DNA of 64,000 nucleotides from Symsagittifera roscoffensis (GCF_963678635.1 NC_087064.1:64783548-64847547); one strand, 5' to 3'; counted from the stretch's first letter, positions 1 through 11,400 are shown. Program-made: numbers and translations. The notes: a model not told the origin generated them from the letters alone.

Positions 1-2180
1 CAAAACGAAATTTAGCATTTTTTCAAAAAAAAATATTTCACTTTTTTTCCAAATTTTGCCAAATTTTTGCAAACTTGTTGAAAAAGGCGAAACATCTCTG
101 ACATCTTATCTTCTATTAAAAAAACTTTTTTCCAGACATGTTTCAGGAAATTACTAAAACTTGAAAAGATCAATCAAAAACACTCAATAGTTCAACAGTT
201 TTTTTGAAGAAGAAGTTTATATAAGTTAACGAGTAAAGACGCAATTTTAAAATTTTCTCTGTTTTTTAAATTTTGGATTATTAAAGTTTCCAGAAGCGTG
301 ACTCCTACCAGGCTCTCGGATCAGCTGTTTTGAAGGAATTCGAAAATTTTGAAACATAAAAAAGAGACCGATTTTTTTGAAAGTTTTTGAGTGTTTCCTT
401 AATGGTTATGGCTCTGTCAATATTGAGCGTCCTGAACTGCGGAAAAATTTACTTTTTTACAACAACCAACTTATGGTTATTTTTTTCGCGTCTGTTTTAG
501 GTATATTTTTACTCGTTTGGGAGATTTAAGTCCTTTGTAGATAAAATACATGGGACACGAAAACCTAAAGAAATCTAAAATTGATCCATTTTGGGTAAGT
601 TTTATGGGTTCTTGCATCATATACACTCGCTGAAATCCCTTTGCATCACTTTCACCATGTGTCAGATATCAATTTGGATGTCTACTCGTGCAAAAAACTA
701 TCCAGCGGCTGTTAATCCTACTACGTTTTGTACTATTTAAGGGGAAAATTCTAGATTGTTTATACGGTTGCTGTTTTGCACTTAGAAGAGGATTTTAAAT
801 GTTAAGTTGCAAAAATGAAAAAGAACGAGTTAAAATAAGAATAATGGCTGATTTAGAGCTGAGAACAGAGATAGTTGACGGTGGCTAAAATGAAAATAAA
901 TTGACTTTTACCTAAGTGAAAAGCAACTTCAACTTAACTGAGTGGGTTTAACCAATCGAAACAGATTTGCATTAGTTGGACTGTTGTCGTATCTAATCAA
1001 GTTTCAGTTTCTTTTCGAATATATTTTTTAAGAAAGTCGTACCCAATCAGAAAAACTCCATTTTGGGAGCTTATTTCACATTGCCATTTCCAAACGCAAA
1101 TACTTTGAAAATAATCAGGTAAGATAATGTCAAAAAATCATCTGAATGAATATTTTGATCTAGCTTAAATGGAAATTTTTACTAGTTTAATACCTTTGAA
1201 GATAATCAAAGAGCAGCGCGTAATCAAGCAGATAAATTGTGTTTTTTGTAATTAAAATTTTCTAGCTGTTACTGATGAATTACATAGAAAATAAGAAAAT
1301 TTGGATAACTTAGTTGAACATTGATCTTTTCCATAAAAAAGGAAGCAAAGTCTGAGCTGAAAAAAAACACTTCAAAGTTAGAGGTTTAGGCCTGAAACAA
1401 AAACATACAATCATCTGGTTCACCTTTTTTCTGAAGGTTCTTAGTAGCTAGGATTTTTGGTGCAAACTTTGCTTTGGGTCAGTAAACGATCGTTGGAAGG
1501 ATAAGTCTACACATTAAATTGAGATTTCGAGTTATTTTGTGTGCAAATTGGGTTCAATCGGAAGATTACGAATCAGTATGAAAATGAGAAAAACTCAAAA
1601 TGCAGTTTTCGATAAAGTAAAAAAGAAACTCAAATTTTATTTTAGGAATTTTGGGGTCATTTTTCTTCCATTTAAGTTATAAGTTTCAGCTGAGGTAATC
1701 ATCAAACATTAGTTCCAAGAAATGATGATTAACTGCAATTTTTTGGTTTTGTTATCAATTGATGAATTAAACAAACTTCCAAGAAAATTCAGATGTTCTA
1801 GGGAGTGTTTTGAAGTAAACACAATTCCGAAACAAAAACATAAATGATTAATTTGGTAATTTATACAATTTTTATTAAATAATATTAAATATTTCATGAA
1901 AATAATGATAATTTTTTTTGAAGGAAAAGTTTTTTGAAGCCTCTGTTTAAATAAGGTTTAAAGAACTGAACGTCGCAAAGTGTTTCGACAATGGAAGGTT
2001 TCCACATTAAAACTAAACGATTTGCTCTTCAGTTGTACACCAAACTTAACGTAAAAGTACGAAATCAATTCTCAGTTTTAACAACTACATTTGCTTTTGT
2101 AGACTATTTTGAATTGAATGTCTTAACTGACCGCCTCTCACCAAAAAAAATTTGAGAAACTTGGAACAAAAAACAACTTG
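1..2180. other. AT-rich stretch, no gene recognised
   Basis: I see no convincing coding region or RNA gene. The few open frames are short and lie in A/T-rich low-complexity DNA. Bases 1-180 resemble 2,750-2,960 (a run around a 'gacatctt' core followed by an A/T-rich tract), so the left edge may hold another diverged copy of the dispersed repeat at 2,200-2,970. Confidence 0.5.
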
Positions 2181-2190
2181 GGCTGTATAA

Positions 2191-2250
2191 GTGTGCTAGT
2201 AGATCAGTGTGCTAGTAGATCAATTTGCACATGATCAGTGTGCTAGTCTT
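2191..2250. repeat. Short tandem repeat, 16-base unit
   Basis: The unit gtgtgctagtagatca occurs back to back at 2,191 and 2,207. A third, partial copy (gatcagtgtgctagtc) follows at about 2,233 after a short spacer. It sits at the left border of the dispersed repeat copy. Confidence 0.85.
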
Positions 2251-2970
2251 CAGTCACCAATTTCCTTCTCCTCTTACTTCTCGTAGATATTGGCCAAAAA
2301 ATGTTCTTCTCAGTCCAGAAAATTATTATTTTCCATTCTGTAGAGTAATCTCCTAACTCAATTCAAATTCAATCGCTGGTCTCTAGAGTCTTCCTTACTC
2401 GATTGATAAGCCCCATTCAATTTTGGCTTCTGTTAAATTCTTCAGAAGAGACCTCAGTGAACATTACCAAATGCAGGCACCCATTATTGATAATCCGCTT
2501 GAAACGATAGTGATTATGTCGAAGGTTTTAGGCCATGTTGAGTTGGAATATCTCAATTCTTCTGTCTCCAGAAATAAATCTCAATTTAAGAGCGACATCC
2601 TCTTTCCCTGGAAATAAGAATGATCTCTCTGTTTTGTTATTGTCTGATTGGTCCGATAATTTGGTTGTTGTCTTGCGCTATTTTTTATCAATCATTCCTT
2701 AAACTTTGAACAGTTAAAAACAAACAAAAGGCTGTTTATAAAAATTGTTGCACACTGCAATTACTCTAATTAGTTCTACATATTTGTCAAAACAAATTTG
2801 CTCATCGTTTCCGAAATCAAAATCATTTTTTGTTTTAAAAAAGTTGCCAATTTTTGCACAATTGTTAAAGAAGCCAAACTTTTTTGACATCTTCCAAAAG
2901 ACACTTGTTTTTTTTCTAGAGACATTGAAAAAAATTACTACATATCTGCATATCGAACATTTTAAACAAA
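2200..2970. repeat. Copy of a dispersed repeat family
   Basis: Matches to 15,580-16,000 and 16,733-17,000 appear in the same order. They include a block ending in 'attcttctcagtcc' plus a poly-T junction, a block containing 'tttggttgttgtcttg', and a block with 'gacatcttc' before an A-rich stretch and 'ttactacat'. Identity is moderate and interrupted by indels, so this is an old copy. No coding capacity was recognised. Confidence 0.5.
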
Positions 2971-3056
2971 AATTAAAATTAAACATCAGAAAATTTTTAA
3001 AAGATAGAAAACAGCGCGCAGGTTCTGGAGAAAAAACCATTTCGCCCGTTCGTTAT

Positions 3057-3401
3057 GGTGCATGGTGATTCCAGTTCTCGAGGCACGAAATCATCTCATT
3101 GGCCGCGCCAACAAAATTTGTATCATTGTCCGACCAGATGAAGGAAGGCGTTCCCCGCCGAGCAATGAAGCGTTCTGTTCCCATTAGACAGGAACTTGTT
3201 TCCATTGTAGGAACCACATCTAGATGAACGACACATGTCGTCATACATGTGAATGAGAAGCCCCGAGCGTTTCTCTGAGCTTCGTCGAATCGTTACGTGG
3301 AACAGGCCGAAGTCGTCTACTCCGCAGTTTGCGAAATGAGTTGGCGAAAAGTCAACCACCATTGATGTAATTACCTTAGTTTTATGTTTTCGGCATAACA
3401 C
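3057..3401 (-). pseudogene. BEL/Pao integrase core remnant
   Basis: Two overlapping frames (3,401-3,123 and 3,244-3,053) together cover an integrase catalytic core. The upstream frame has V-D-D-F-G near 3,320. The downstream frame has V-V-H-L-D-V-V, then R-F-I-A-R-R-G-T-P-S, and S-D-N-D-T-N-F-V-G-A, where Asp-Asn precedes Thr-Asn-Phe as in retroelement integrases. A frameshift near 3,240 separates them. The third catalytic Glu region, the C-terminal W-x-x-x-P-P-S-A-P-H-H-type segment and the terminal domain are absent because the copy is deleted at 3,056. The same segments survive at 10,570-11,380. Confidence 0.85.
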
Positions 3402-4214
3402 GTAATGGTGTTCGAAGAATGGAGGCAGTACGGAGCCCCAATATAACCTACGCTAATTGTATAGCATCACGCATAAAATCAACTTTTTGGAGATGATTCT
3501 TTTGGTGAACTCGCTGGAAGCATCATCACGAGTAGATGTCGGCTATCTGAAATGATGGGATGCCTAACGCTGTTCGCATGTCAAGGGCGACGAGACGGCG
3601 AATACGGTCAGTGTAACTGACTAGACCAACGGAGCCAATAAACGGCAAAAAAGAAGCTATTCAGCTAGACTTCTTAAGGGACTGTTTTTCGTGAAGTGCG
3701 TCGAATACGACGGAGAACGACTCTGATTGAGCCAGAACCAATAGGTTTTGCTTAGCTAAGGCTAGTTCGGGTGGATCGGTTATCGAACCAGTGTTGCGAT
3801 TTTGACAATGATGATGTGATGATCTCAGCATAAAAGCAGCGATTTTTGGCGTTTCGGAAAAGAACTAAAATCTTTCCCCACAAAAACTGGATCGGTGGTT
3901 TTCGATATGCCAGTGAAACTTGAAGCTTGTTCAAAACCATCATTCAAGTCATATGACGATCCTTTGAATCCAATGTTCGTTAGAGCTTGAATCGAAAGTC
4001 AATTCTGAAAGGCCAATCTTTAGTTTTTGAAAAAGGAAAAAGTTTTTGCACCTTTCACACAACCGCTTTGTTTCAGAGCCTCATCAGTTATTCCACAAGT
4101 GCCGGTATCTGCTGGGTTTTCGCCACTGAAAACATGGAACCATCAGCAATTGTGGTGGATTCGAGAATTTCGGAAACCCGATCAGCCACAAAGACAGGCA
4201 ACTTACTACTGTAG

Positions 4215-4568
4215 CTAGCTCTCCACATGTATGAGTTTTCGATTTTTTGTCACAGATTTTTTTATTTCAAGTCTCAGACGGCTCGCCAGTAAGGCTGCTG
4301 GCAATTCAAGCTTAGGGATTGAAAGAGTTTTTATCGGTGCTGCTTCAGTTTCTCCAAAAAACAAAGCAATCTTGGCTTCATTTATGACGACGCTGTGACC
4401 ACGCAGGAAAGCAACCGAACAAACGATGTCTTGCGAGCTGTCACCAAACATATGCAGTTCTATTTGGTCAACCTTGATATCGAAGAAACAGCGATAAAAT
4501 GTTATTCGGCCAAGTTTTGCTGAACCAGTGTGCCACTCTATGAAATTTTCCTGAAGCGCTCCTGACAA
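4215..4568 (-). pseudogene. BEL/Pao RNase H / Pao-type domain remnant
   Basis: This 117-residue frame resembles the region after reverse transcriptase in BEL/Pao polyproteins. It has an E-L-H-M-F-G-D-S-S strand, where Asp is the expected first acidic residue, then V-A-F-L-R-G, an A-K-I-A segment, and the diagnostic I-P-K-L-E-L-P-A-A-L-L-A-S-R-L helix. In the family this part degrades the RNA strand of the hybrid. It is the longest clean piece of pol. It begins just after the RT remnant and is closed by a stop at 4,215. Confidence 0.8.
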
Positions 4569-4779
4569 TGGCTCGATTGAAGGTATCGTTTTTTAAATCT
4601 CATTTTGGACCAAAACGTGCGTGGCAGTGTTCTTTAGGTTGATTTCTTCTACAGTGTCAATCTTGCTGTTCTCTGTGTTCAACTTATCTGTTAAATCTGG
4701 GACAAGGCTGACAAACTTGGATAACTTATTTTTTCCTAGACTCAACTAACATACAAGTTCTTTGCTCATGTTTAATGCT

Positions 4780-5290
4780 TTATTTCGGTCAGCGATAGAA
4801 CTTAAAAATTCATCCATAAAAAGTTATGTAAGACAGCGGATGACATAGCTGGAAACTTGGCCTAATTATCTCTTGCGGTTTGTTCGAATGCAATTTTTGC
4901 ACAAGTGTGTGGGTCACGAGCGCCGAAGATGTGACTAGCGTATTGAAAAACGTTTATCTCACTTGAGGGGTCCGCCACAAAAAACGCAAGGACGGCAGGT
5001 CAGCTGATATGATCCCTACTTAAAGGAACATTCCTTCAAAGTCTGCCGATAGTGCAAATTTTTGTTTTCTGAGTCGGAGGAGGACTCTCAACAAGTTCTG
5101 CAACAGATCGCAGATCGGGCCCTACTAAAAATGACTTGTTCAAGGATACACCATGAAAATTCGAAGCAGCGTTTAAAACAAGCCTCATTTTTCCAAGTTT
5201 ATTAGTGTTAACCACTAGATGGTGTGGTAATTACCAATCGGGGTCGGTGCGCGTGTTCAACTCATTGGATTTGATAGGAACGATAAATCC
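4780..5290 (-). pseudogene. BEL/Pao reverse transcriptase remnant
   Basis: Translated minus-strand pieces keep the family landmarks in order. There is a Leu-Pro-His-His segment with a following K-x-R-L-V-L-N-A-A-S strand near 5,190, then V-S-L-N-K-S-F-L-V-G-P-D-L near 5,130, then the L-R-F-L-W-R segment near 4,990 and a F-G-A-R-D-x-P-T-C-A-K segment near 4,920. The frame shifts several times between them. At the catalytic Tyr-x-Asp-Asp position (about 4,818-4,803) the codons read Trp-Met-Asn-Phe then stop, so both catalytic aspartates are gone. Confidence 0.75.
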
Positions 5291-5989
5291 CAATTCCAAA
5301 TCGTCCTGAAAAAGGTTACCGAGAGGAGTTTTCAGGTCAGGATCTTTTCGAACCGCTTTTCTAAATATTTAAGCTCGACAAATGCGGAATAGTAAATGTT
5401 CACCAACCTGACATCCTTATCGACCCAAAGGATGCCAACGGTGTATCGAGTTACTTCATGCGAAACAGTGGATTCAAGCGTTTTTAGAGCTTGCTTGTCT
5501 GATGCTGAAAGCAGATCGGCTGATTTATATGTACAAAAGGACCCAAATTCAAACCAGTTTTTGACTTGCTCTACAAGAGAGTTGTCTTCAACACTTTATC
5601 TGAATCCATGAGATGACGGTAGAGGACCACTGAGAACGCAACCGAGAGGTAAGCGTAGCGCAAACGGTGAATTTCGGCTTTTATCACAGTGAATTTTTAT
5701 TGGCCGGATGGCGTGAAAACAGTCGTGTCCTAAAATTTTTTCCACGTCAGAATAATGGTATGTCAAGGAAGACACTGGAGCTAAACGAGGACAAACTTCC
5801 TAAAGTTCACTGACATTGATGGTATCAGACCCTAAGTTTATAAATGTCTTCACAAAAAGTCGTGCCGGGAAATTGTATGAGTTCGACTCATTGATACCAG
5901 ATTATAATAGTATATCAACATAGCAACAGGTTTAATAGCATATATACTTGTTTCGTCGTTAAAACTAATTGTGAATTTATTCCACTGAC

Positions 5990-6180
5990 GGTGAAGTTCA
6001 ACTTTTTACCAAAAATTTAAATTTTTCAGCAAACTGAGCGGAAATCTATGAGTGACTGCAAGCTGAATCACGAATAACAAGTATATTAGAGCTGGTTTTG
6101 TTGCTGGACAACTTCAATTCAACTGTTTGAAGCAGACCTTTAACATGGAGAACGGAAAGACACAAGTATCTTTACCAGTT
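5990..6180 (-). pseudogene. BEL/Pao retropepsin-like aspartic protease remnant
   Basis: On the minus strand, 6,069-6,049 encodes D-S-A-C-S-H-S, preceded by a hydrophobic strand (I-L-V-I-R). This is the active-site loop position, where BEL/Pao proteases of this type carry Asp-Ser/Thr-Ala in place of the usual Asp-Thr/Ser-Gly. A stop codon directly follows the motif (where a Trp codon is expected) and the frame then continues with S-A-Q-F-A-E-K. In live elements the enzyme cuts the Gag-Pol polyprotein. It sits between the zinc knuckle and reverse transcriptase, as expected. Confidence 0.65.
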
Positions 6181-6300
6181 TCTAATTCAAGACTAGCGGA
6201 ATGCGAAGAGGTTTCTCTTCCTGCTAGTCACTTTGTTGAGTCTTTTGTGGTGTATATTCTTTCGGCTCCGTGAAGGAAGGCATTTTGAGTGCATTTGCAA

Positions 6301-6561
6301 TCAGACTGATTGCACTTCTAGATGTTGGGCATCGAAAATTATGGCCGGTTGCAGACAAGAAAAACACAACTTCTGCTTGGCAGCAAAATTCGCTCTTTGA
6401 GTAAGAGTTTTCTCTTTGGAGACACTACACGACCAAATGTAATGTTTGTCAGACTCTTTTGAATTAGAAGACCATATTTTCGTTACCGTTTTAGAAGAGC
6501 CAGCGTTTGCCTGATTTTGCTGGTTTTTGATTCCTGGAAGTGTTAGCGCGCATTCGCTCAT
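6301..6561 (-). pseudogene. BEL/Pao gag zinc knuckle region
   Basis: The 86-residue frame contains a tryptophan-serine-cysteine segment, a spacer with T-Q-R-A-N-F-A-A-K-Q-K, then C-F-S-C-L. This matches the CCHC-type knuckle of BEL/Pao gag proteins, in which a first Cys is followed about 20 residues later by a Cys-x-x-Cys-Leu pair. The usual following His and Cys cannot be found cleanly because the frame becomes unreliable. In live elements this domain binds nucleic acid. Confidence 0.7.
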
Positions 6562-6763
6562 GCGACTCTGCTTTTTCTGCCGGCCAGTTAATGAAATGGA
6601 GCAAAGCTGGTTGGTAAAGACTCCTTTTCACTATGTGAAAAGTTCATGGTTGCTTCATGTTGGGTGGTAGTTTACCTAATGCTTGTTTCTGCAAAGCAAC
6701 ACGACCAAATCTAGGAGAGTGATTTAAACACACCAACAATATTTAAGATGGTAGAAGCGAAAC

Positions 6764-7583
6764 CTATAATGCTGTCGGAATTATGCATTTCAAGGGTGGG
6801 AAACGCTTTAGTTTTTCTAGATGAGCCTTAATTATTGTTTGTGGCTGGCCAAATTTACGAATAAGAATGCTCAAGGCATCTTTATACATAACACCGGAAT
6901 ACGCAATTTCAGCGAAGGCATTTTTGGCTTTCCCAGTCACAAGAGTTTTCAAGTTCAAACCGGAAAAAGGCATGGTTTTAGTATACTCAGACTCCTGCTG
7001 GTAGAAGACGGTTCCACCGCTGGTTGATGGAAAACTCGAATTCGTAATTTCGAAAGACGAGCTTAGCACAATTTCAACTTTGACTTTAGATGACGGTTCA
7101 ATTAGAGTTTGAGTCTGCTTAGCTTTTCGTATTTTGAATGAAACGAACAGGTAGCACAGTGGAATTAATAGACGTTTGTGGAACGCGCGGAATGTATTGA
7201 GTGTTATTTTGGATTATAAAAATCTCTGATCTAGAATGAAGAGGATTTATGTTATCGGTGTTAAATTCAATCAATTCACTAGTCGAGATATCCGTCGCCG
7301 ATTGCAAAGATGGGTTAACTGGGTTAACGCGGAACAGTCTGAAACCAGCAACACTCGTTGACAGTTCAATTTTTTGTGCAGAATGAATTTCTTTGGTTGT
7401 TTTGGTCACCTCGCTTTCTGTCCTTTGACTTCCGGCAAGATTTTCCTCGGGCAGGTCTAACAAATTTGACTTCTCTTTCACTCCTTTAAGAATCGCATTT
7501 TCAGTTAAAATGTCTTGGGCCAATTTAACTCGAATCCCTTTGGCTAACTCTTGCAGTTCTAATAGAAATTTTTTCTGTTTCAA
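6764..7583 (-). pseudogene. BEL/Pao gag, central region (DUF1759-like)
   Basis: Two open segments, 7,583-7,119 and 7,069-6,764, lie in one orientation. The first is lysine- and glutamate-rich and probably helical. The second carries the signature of the conserved gag region of BEL/Pao elements: a G-L-N-L-K-T-L-V-T-G-K-A-K segment, then a stretch around L-I-R-K-F-G-Q-P-Q-T-I-I-K-A-H-L, ending in a Phe-Pro-Pro motif. Gag forms the particle that packages the element RNA. Stops between the segments and before the zinc knuckle show it is dead. Confidence 0.75.
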
Positions 7584-7729
7584 GCAAAGATTAGCAAAAT
7601 TTTGTCGCTCTAATTCTTCACGAAATAAGGTTGCAATTTTCAGCTCTCGAATTTTTTTCTAGAAGTCATTGAGGCAGATAAATGCTTTAAAGATTCCACA
7701 AGATTTTTGTGTGATGTGGTTGCAGACCT

Positions 7730-8127
7730 TCACGATTTAAAACTTTCGAAGTGACTGAGTGTCCGTTTTGCGTCAAGATAATGTCGGGATTTAGACAGGA
7801 TTTCATCGTTTTTGTGTTTTTTAGGCTCTAACCAAGATCTCAAAGCTGCTTTGTTGGACTCTGGTGGGGTTAAAAAGAGAATTTGTTTATTTTTGGAGAC
7901 GACCCTCCCAAGAATTCTCTGCAAATTTGAAGCCGTTTTTTGATTTTAACAGTGCGGTCTTTCCTTTCAATGACCTCAAGTATGCATGCATGGTTTGTAT
8001 CTAGCTCTTTTTTAAGTTTCGTTCTAGCTAGCATGACACGATTAATCTTATCGATAAGACCGGACGCCATTTCAGGCGGAAACAAAGGATTGTTCGTGGC
8101 AAGTGAAGACGAGTCTGTAGCCATCAT
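7730..8127 (-). pseudogene. BEL/Pao gag, N-terminal part (frameshifted)
   Basis: A methionine start at 8,127 opens an 85-residue frame. It is rich in charged helix-forming residues, with an early acidic/serine stretch followed by a basic helical segment (IKKRLQICREFLGG near its end). A second frame (7,924-7,730) overlaps it and continues with charged residues, which points to a frameshift near 7,900. The position directly upstream of the gag region with the BEL-typical domain, and the start near the element's 5' end, support gag. The N-terminal part of gag is poorly conserved in this family, so the assignment rests mainly on position. Confidence 0.55.
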
Positions 8128-8260
8128 ATAACGGATGACTGCTCAGAGCATCAGACATCCCTTGGGAAAAAAACCGAGCTACGAAATTGGCACAGTGTAA
8201 TCGACTTGAAAAAATTCTGACTGATCGAAAGAATTGCTATGAGCAACTTTATCTGGCCTA

Positions 8261-8700
8261 TTAACCTAACGCTAACACATAAATAACGGTAGCAAGTCAA
8301 TGAATTTAATTTTGAATCATTTCAAAAAATATTTTTGAGACAAAGTAAATAAAAGAATTAATTCGTTCAAAAATTATGCAATTACGGACATTTTGTTTTG
8401 CCGGGTTATTCTGGGCGGTTTTTAGTTTTTAACTTCAATTCGAGACCGGAAATCTGGTGCTAAGCTTCAAATTGCTTTTGAATGATGTTATATTTTGCAT
8501 TTTTTTGAGAGAAAAAATAGTTTAAAAATTAAATAGTTGAAGGGGCAGATTCCTGTAAAACAGGGAGATTTTTTTCTGGGTGGCAAAAAATAGTTCCTGT
8601 TATTTGGTTTCTTTAATTGTTTCAAAGTCGATTTAAATGCAAAGCGGACAATCATTGGAAGTTTTTGCTTTCATGTTTACATAGAAATGTTGTTTAAGTC
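8261..8700. other. No gene seen
   Basis: AT-rich sequence upstream of the BEL/Pao gag start, in element orientation. It may include the 5' untranslated region or LTR of the element, but I could not find terminal repeats or a convincing primer-binding site. Confidence 0.4.
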
Positions 8701-8704
8701 ATGC

Positions 8705-9035
8705 AACAAAGCCTTATCAATCCGGGAAGCTGTCTGTGGTTTATTGTGTGAAACATTTTGCATTGTTTTCTTTTGGTTTTCGAAAAAAAACTTAAAGAAT
8801 GTCCTTTAAGGACTAAACAAATTTTTTGAAATCTATCTCTCAGCTTTCGGGCTCTCACATCTCAGCTTCGCAAAGCCTTATCAATCCGGGAAGCTGTCTG
8901 TGGTTTATTGTGTAAAATGTTTTGCATTGTTTTCTTTTGATTTTCGAAAAAAACTTAAAAAATGTCCTTTAAGGACTAAACAAATTTTTTGAAATCTATC
9001 TCTCAGCTTTCGGGCTCTCACATCTCAGCTTTGCT
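8705..9035. repeat. 165-base tandem duplication, two copies
   Basis: The block beginning 'caaagccttatcaatccggg' at about 8,706 recurs at about 8,871, head to tail. Both copies end in 'gggctctcacatctcagctt'. They differ by a handful of substitutions and one or two A-run length changes, so the duplication is fairly recent. No coding frame is shared between the copies. Confidence 0.92.
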
Positions 9036-10560
9036 TGCATAAAAAAGAGAGCTTGCCTCTAAGATTATAAGAAAACCATTATTGATGTGAGGAACGCTTC
9101 ATTAAGTTATTTTAAGGTAAAACTTAGACTCCTAAAAACAATGTATGACAAGCTCTACGGTGAACTTTACGGTTAGGTCTAAGTGTACTCGGTAATGCAC
9201 ACTCAAAGATTACGGGTAAAGGTGGTTCGTTTAGGGACTGAAACGTTAGCGGGCGGGAACGGATGCGGACAAGTTCAGTGTATTGATCTGAAGAACAGAC
9301 AACCCTAGGCGCGAAACCTGAGGAAATCCAACTCCTAGGAGCAAATCCAAACCAAAAGACACAACTACGGCGAAAAACGGGCTGTGACGTTCAGAGAACC
9401 TTTTCATGGTTTATATGTGACGTTTCGCTATCCAAGTGATTCAAAAATCGGTATTAGAAAAGTCGAATTGAATGAAATGTTGTAAGTTCCAGACAACCCC
9501 TAGGAGGAAAACCTGAATTAAGAAACTGGCTCTAACATTTCACTCAACAAAGCAAAAGTCGGGGAGGAGGCAACATTTTTTTATTTTTTTAGAACTGAAA
9601 GAAAAGTTTTGGTTTTTTACTACGTTTTGGGCAAAAAAACGGAAACTCTTGGTCAACCTTTTTCTGGGGTATTCACAAACTTTTCAACTTCCTTTAAAAT
9701 CTAGTTGGGAAAATCCTATAACAGTTTTGGTGAGGTTTATGGAATATTTTTTCGAGTTAGCTCATGAATTATATAAAAATTAGCGTCGGTTTTTGTTCGT
9801 TTTCAAATCAAAATTCATTGTACAAAAGCTTACAGCAATAAAATGGAACTAAAGTTTAACGTTCTTACAATTTTTACGACTGTTTCTCTTTCCTTGGAAG
9901 TGTTGGTCTCCGATGTCAGCCATCGTCTAGTTGTAGTTCAGACTGACAGACAGTCAGTAAAGTTGCAATGTTGTCTCGCTGTTGGCTAAGATCTCGTTTG
10001 ATATAGAACACATTCGCCCTGTGAGGTCAAAATATCTTCGATGATCGTAAAATATCGTCGACAATTCTCATTACTGCTTCTCTATACACGCCAGGAACAA
10101 AAACACACTGATTCATTTATTGGACACCAGAGATTGGTAATTGCTGCTCCGGTTATTACTTTTATCCCGCAACCAAAAACAAATTAATTTTTTTTTCCAA
10201 AAAAAAACAGTTTTCCCCGTTTTTTTTTCGATAAAGTAGCATTTTTCCTTTGGAATTTTGTAGAAAACCTTTTCTCGAGTCTCGGCACAAAACATTTCTA
10301 TGACAATAAGGACGCCCTTTTAAAGAATTGTGAAAAACTCAAAATAACATTTAATTTCAGGGTTTCCAGAATAATTGGCATTTTTCCCATAATTCATTTT
10401 TACTCAAAACCTTTCACGATTTTTCTGCAACTGCGGAACTTGAGCATTCAAACAAATTTCATCAAACTGAACAATTTCAATTTTGTTAACGATTCAATAG
10501 ATTAACACCTATTGCAATATGTTGAAGCTAGCATAAAGAACTTTCATAAACAACGGCCAT
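9036..10560. other. Intergenic; possible LTR of second BEL/Pao copy
   Basis: No gene recognised. The segment 9,890-10,100 is less AT-rich and lies downstream (minus strand) of the BEL/Pao C-terminal region at 10,570, so it may belong to that copy's 3' untranslated region or LTR; this is positional inference only. A short motif (agacaaccc plus ctagg and gaaacctga) occurs at about 9,297 and again at about 9,491. Confidence 0.35.
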
Positions 10561-10569
10561 CAAATAAAA

Positions 10570-11400
10570 TTAGGGTTTTATGAGTTTCAACCAAAAATTT
10601 TGCTGAGAACTGAACCAAAATCTATTTGAAATTACTACCTTATAAAACATACTTATAGTTCGCCGCGACAATGGATCGAGAACGGGTGCAAATTTTACGC
10701 TCGAACGGATGTAATCGCTGGTTGCCGATCTAATTACGCCGGACCGCGCCATGCCGTTGCTGCCGTAGTCCTCAATCATACAAATGGGATCTCCAGTTTT
10801 CACGTGTGGTTGTGGAGGAGAAAATCATTTCGCTCGTTTGTCCATGGTGCCAACGAGTCCAGATTGAAGTTTCGCTCTAAATCTAGTGGCGGAAAACTAT
10901 TTGCGCGGCGTCCAAGTTTGAAGTGATTCTGCGTTAACGCTTCGAGGTCTTTCGGATCGGAGGATATGGGTGTGAGCGGAAAAAAAATCAGAGACTGTTC
11001 AGCTAATCAAAACGTGGTTATGAGACTTCTTCAGTGAGCTTTCGTGTTCCCAGAAAATCATAAAAACTTTTTGGGTGCTCTTGATGAGCCTTTCACACAC
11101 ACATCCACACCTACATGATGAGGAGCGCTGGGTTGATTGAGTTTCCAGGCTTGGTTTTTATGAGCGATATGGCTTTTATAGTGCATGGCGATTCCAGTTC
11201 TCGTTGCACGAAATCACCTCTTTGACTCAGCCAACGAAATTCGTACCTTTGTCCGAGCAGATGACGAAAGGCGTTCCTCCAGAGCAATGAAGCGTTATAT
11301 TCCCATTACAAAGGAGCTTGTATCCATTGATGGAACAACCTCAAGATGAACGGAACGTGTCGTCATACGAAACAAGTGTTAGCACGCCAATGGGTTATAT
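10570..11400 (-). mobile_element. 3' fragment of a second BEL/Pao element
   Basis: Minus-strand 11,380-11,180 is clearly homologous to the integrase core of the first copy (3,250-3,057), with many identical runs. It then continues where the first copy is deleted. A W-K-L-N-Q-P-S-A-P-H-H segment lies at 11,147-11,115, degraded helical sequence follows, then an L-T-x-N-H-F-x-L-G-R-like region near 10,930 and a 77-residue frame (10,803-10,570) resembling the DUF5641 C-terminal domain of BEL/Pao polyproteins. Multiple frameshifts occur. Upstream domains are absent, so this is a truncated copy. Confidence 0.75.

Larger units (their letters stand above)
3020..8260 (-). mobile_element. Degenerate BEL/Pao LTR retrotransposon, nearly complete
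   Basis: Reading the minus strand from about 8.13 kb down to 3.02 kb gives gag pieces, a zinc knuckle, an aspartic protease with a D-S-A-C-S-H-S motif, reverse transcriptase, a Pao-type RNase H region and integrase. That order is typical of BEL/Pao elements. Every domain is cut by stops or frameshifts. The part after the integrase core is missing through an internal deletion joined near 3,056: only about 35 bases of downstream element sequence (3,020-3,056) remain, and they match 10,820-10,850 of the second copy. I could not delimit LTRs or target-site duplications. Confidence 0.88.

Noticed and set aside
2714-3068. Overlapping open frames on both strands of about 107 codons
   Set aside because: Phe/Lys-rich composition typical of A/T runs, no domain, overlaps the dispersed repeat and the BEL/Pao deletion junction.
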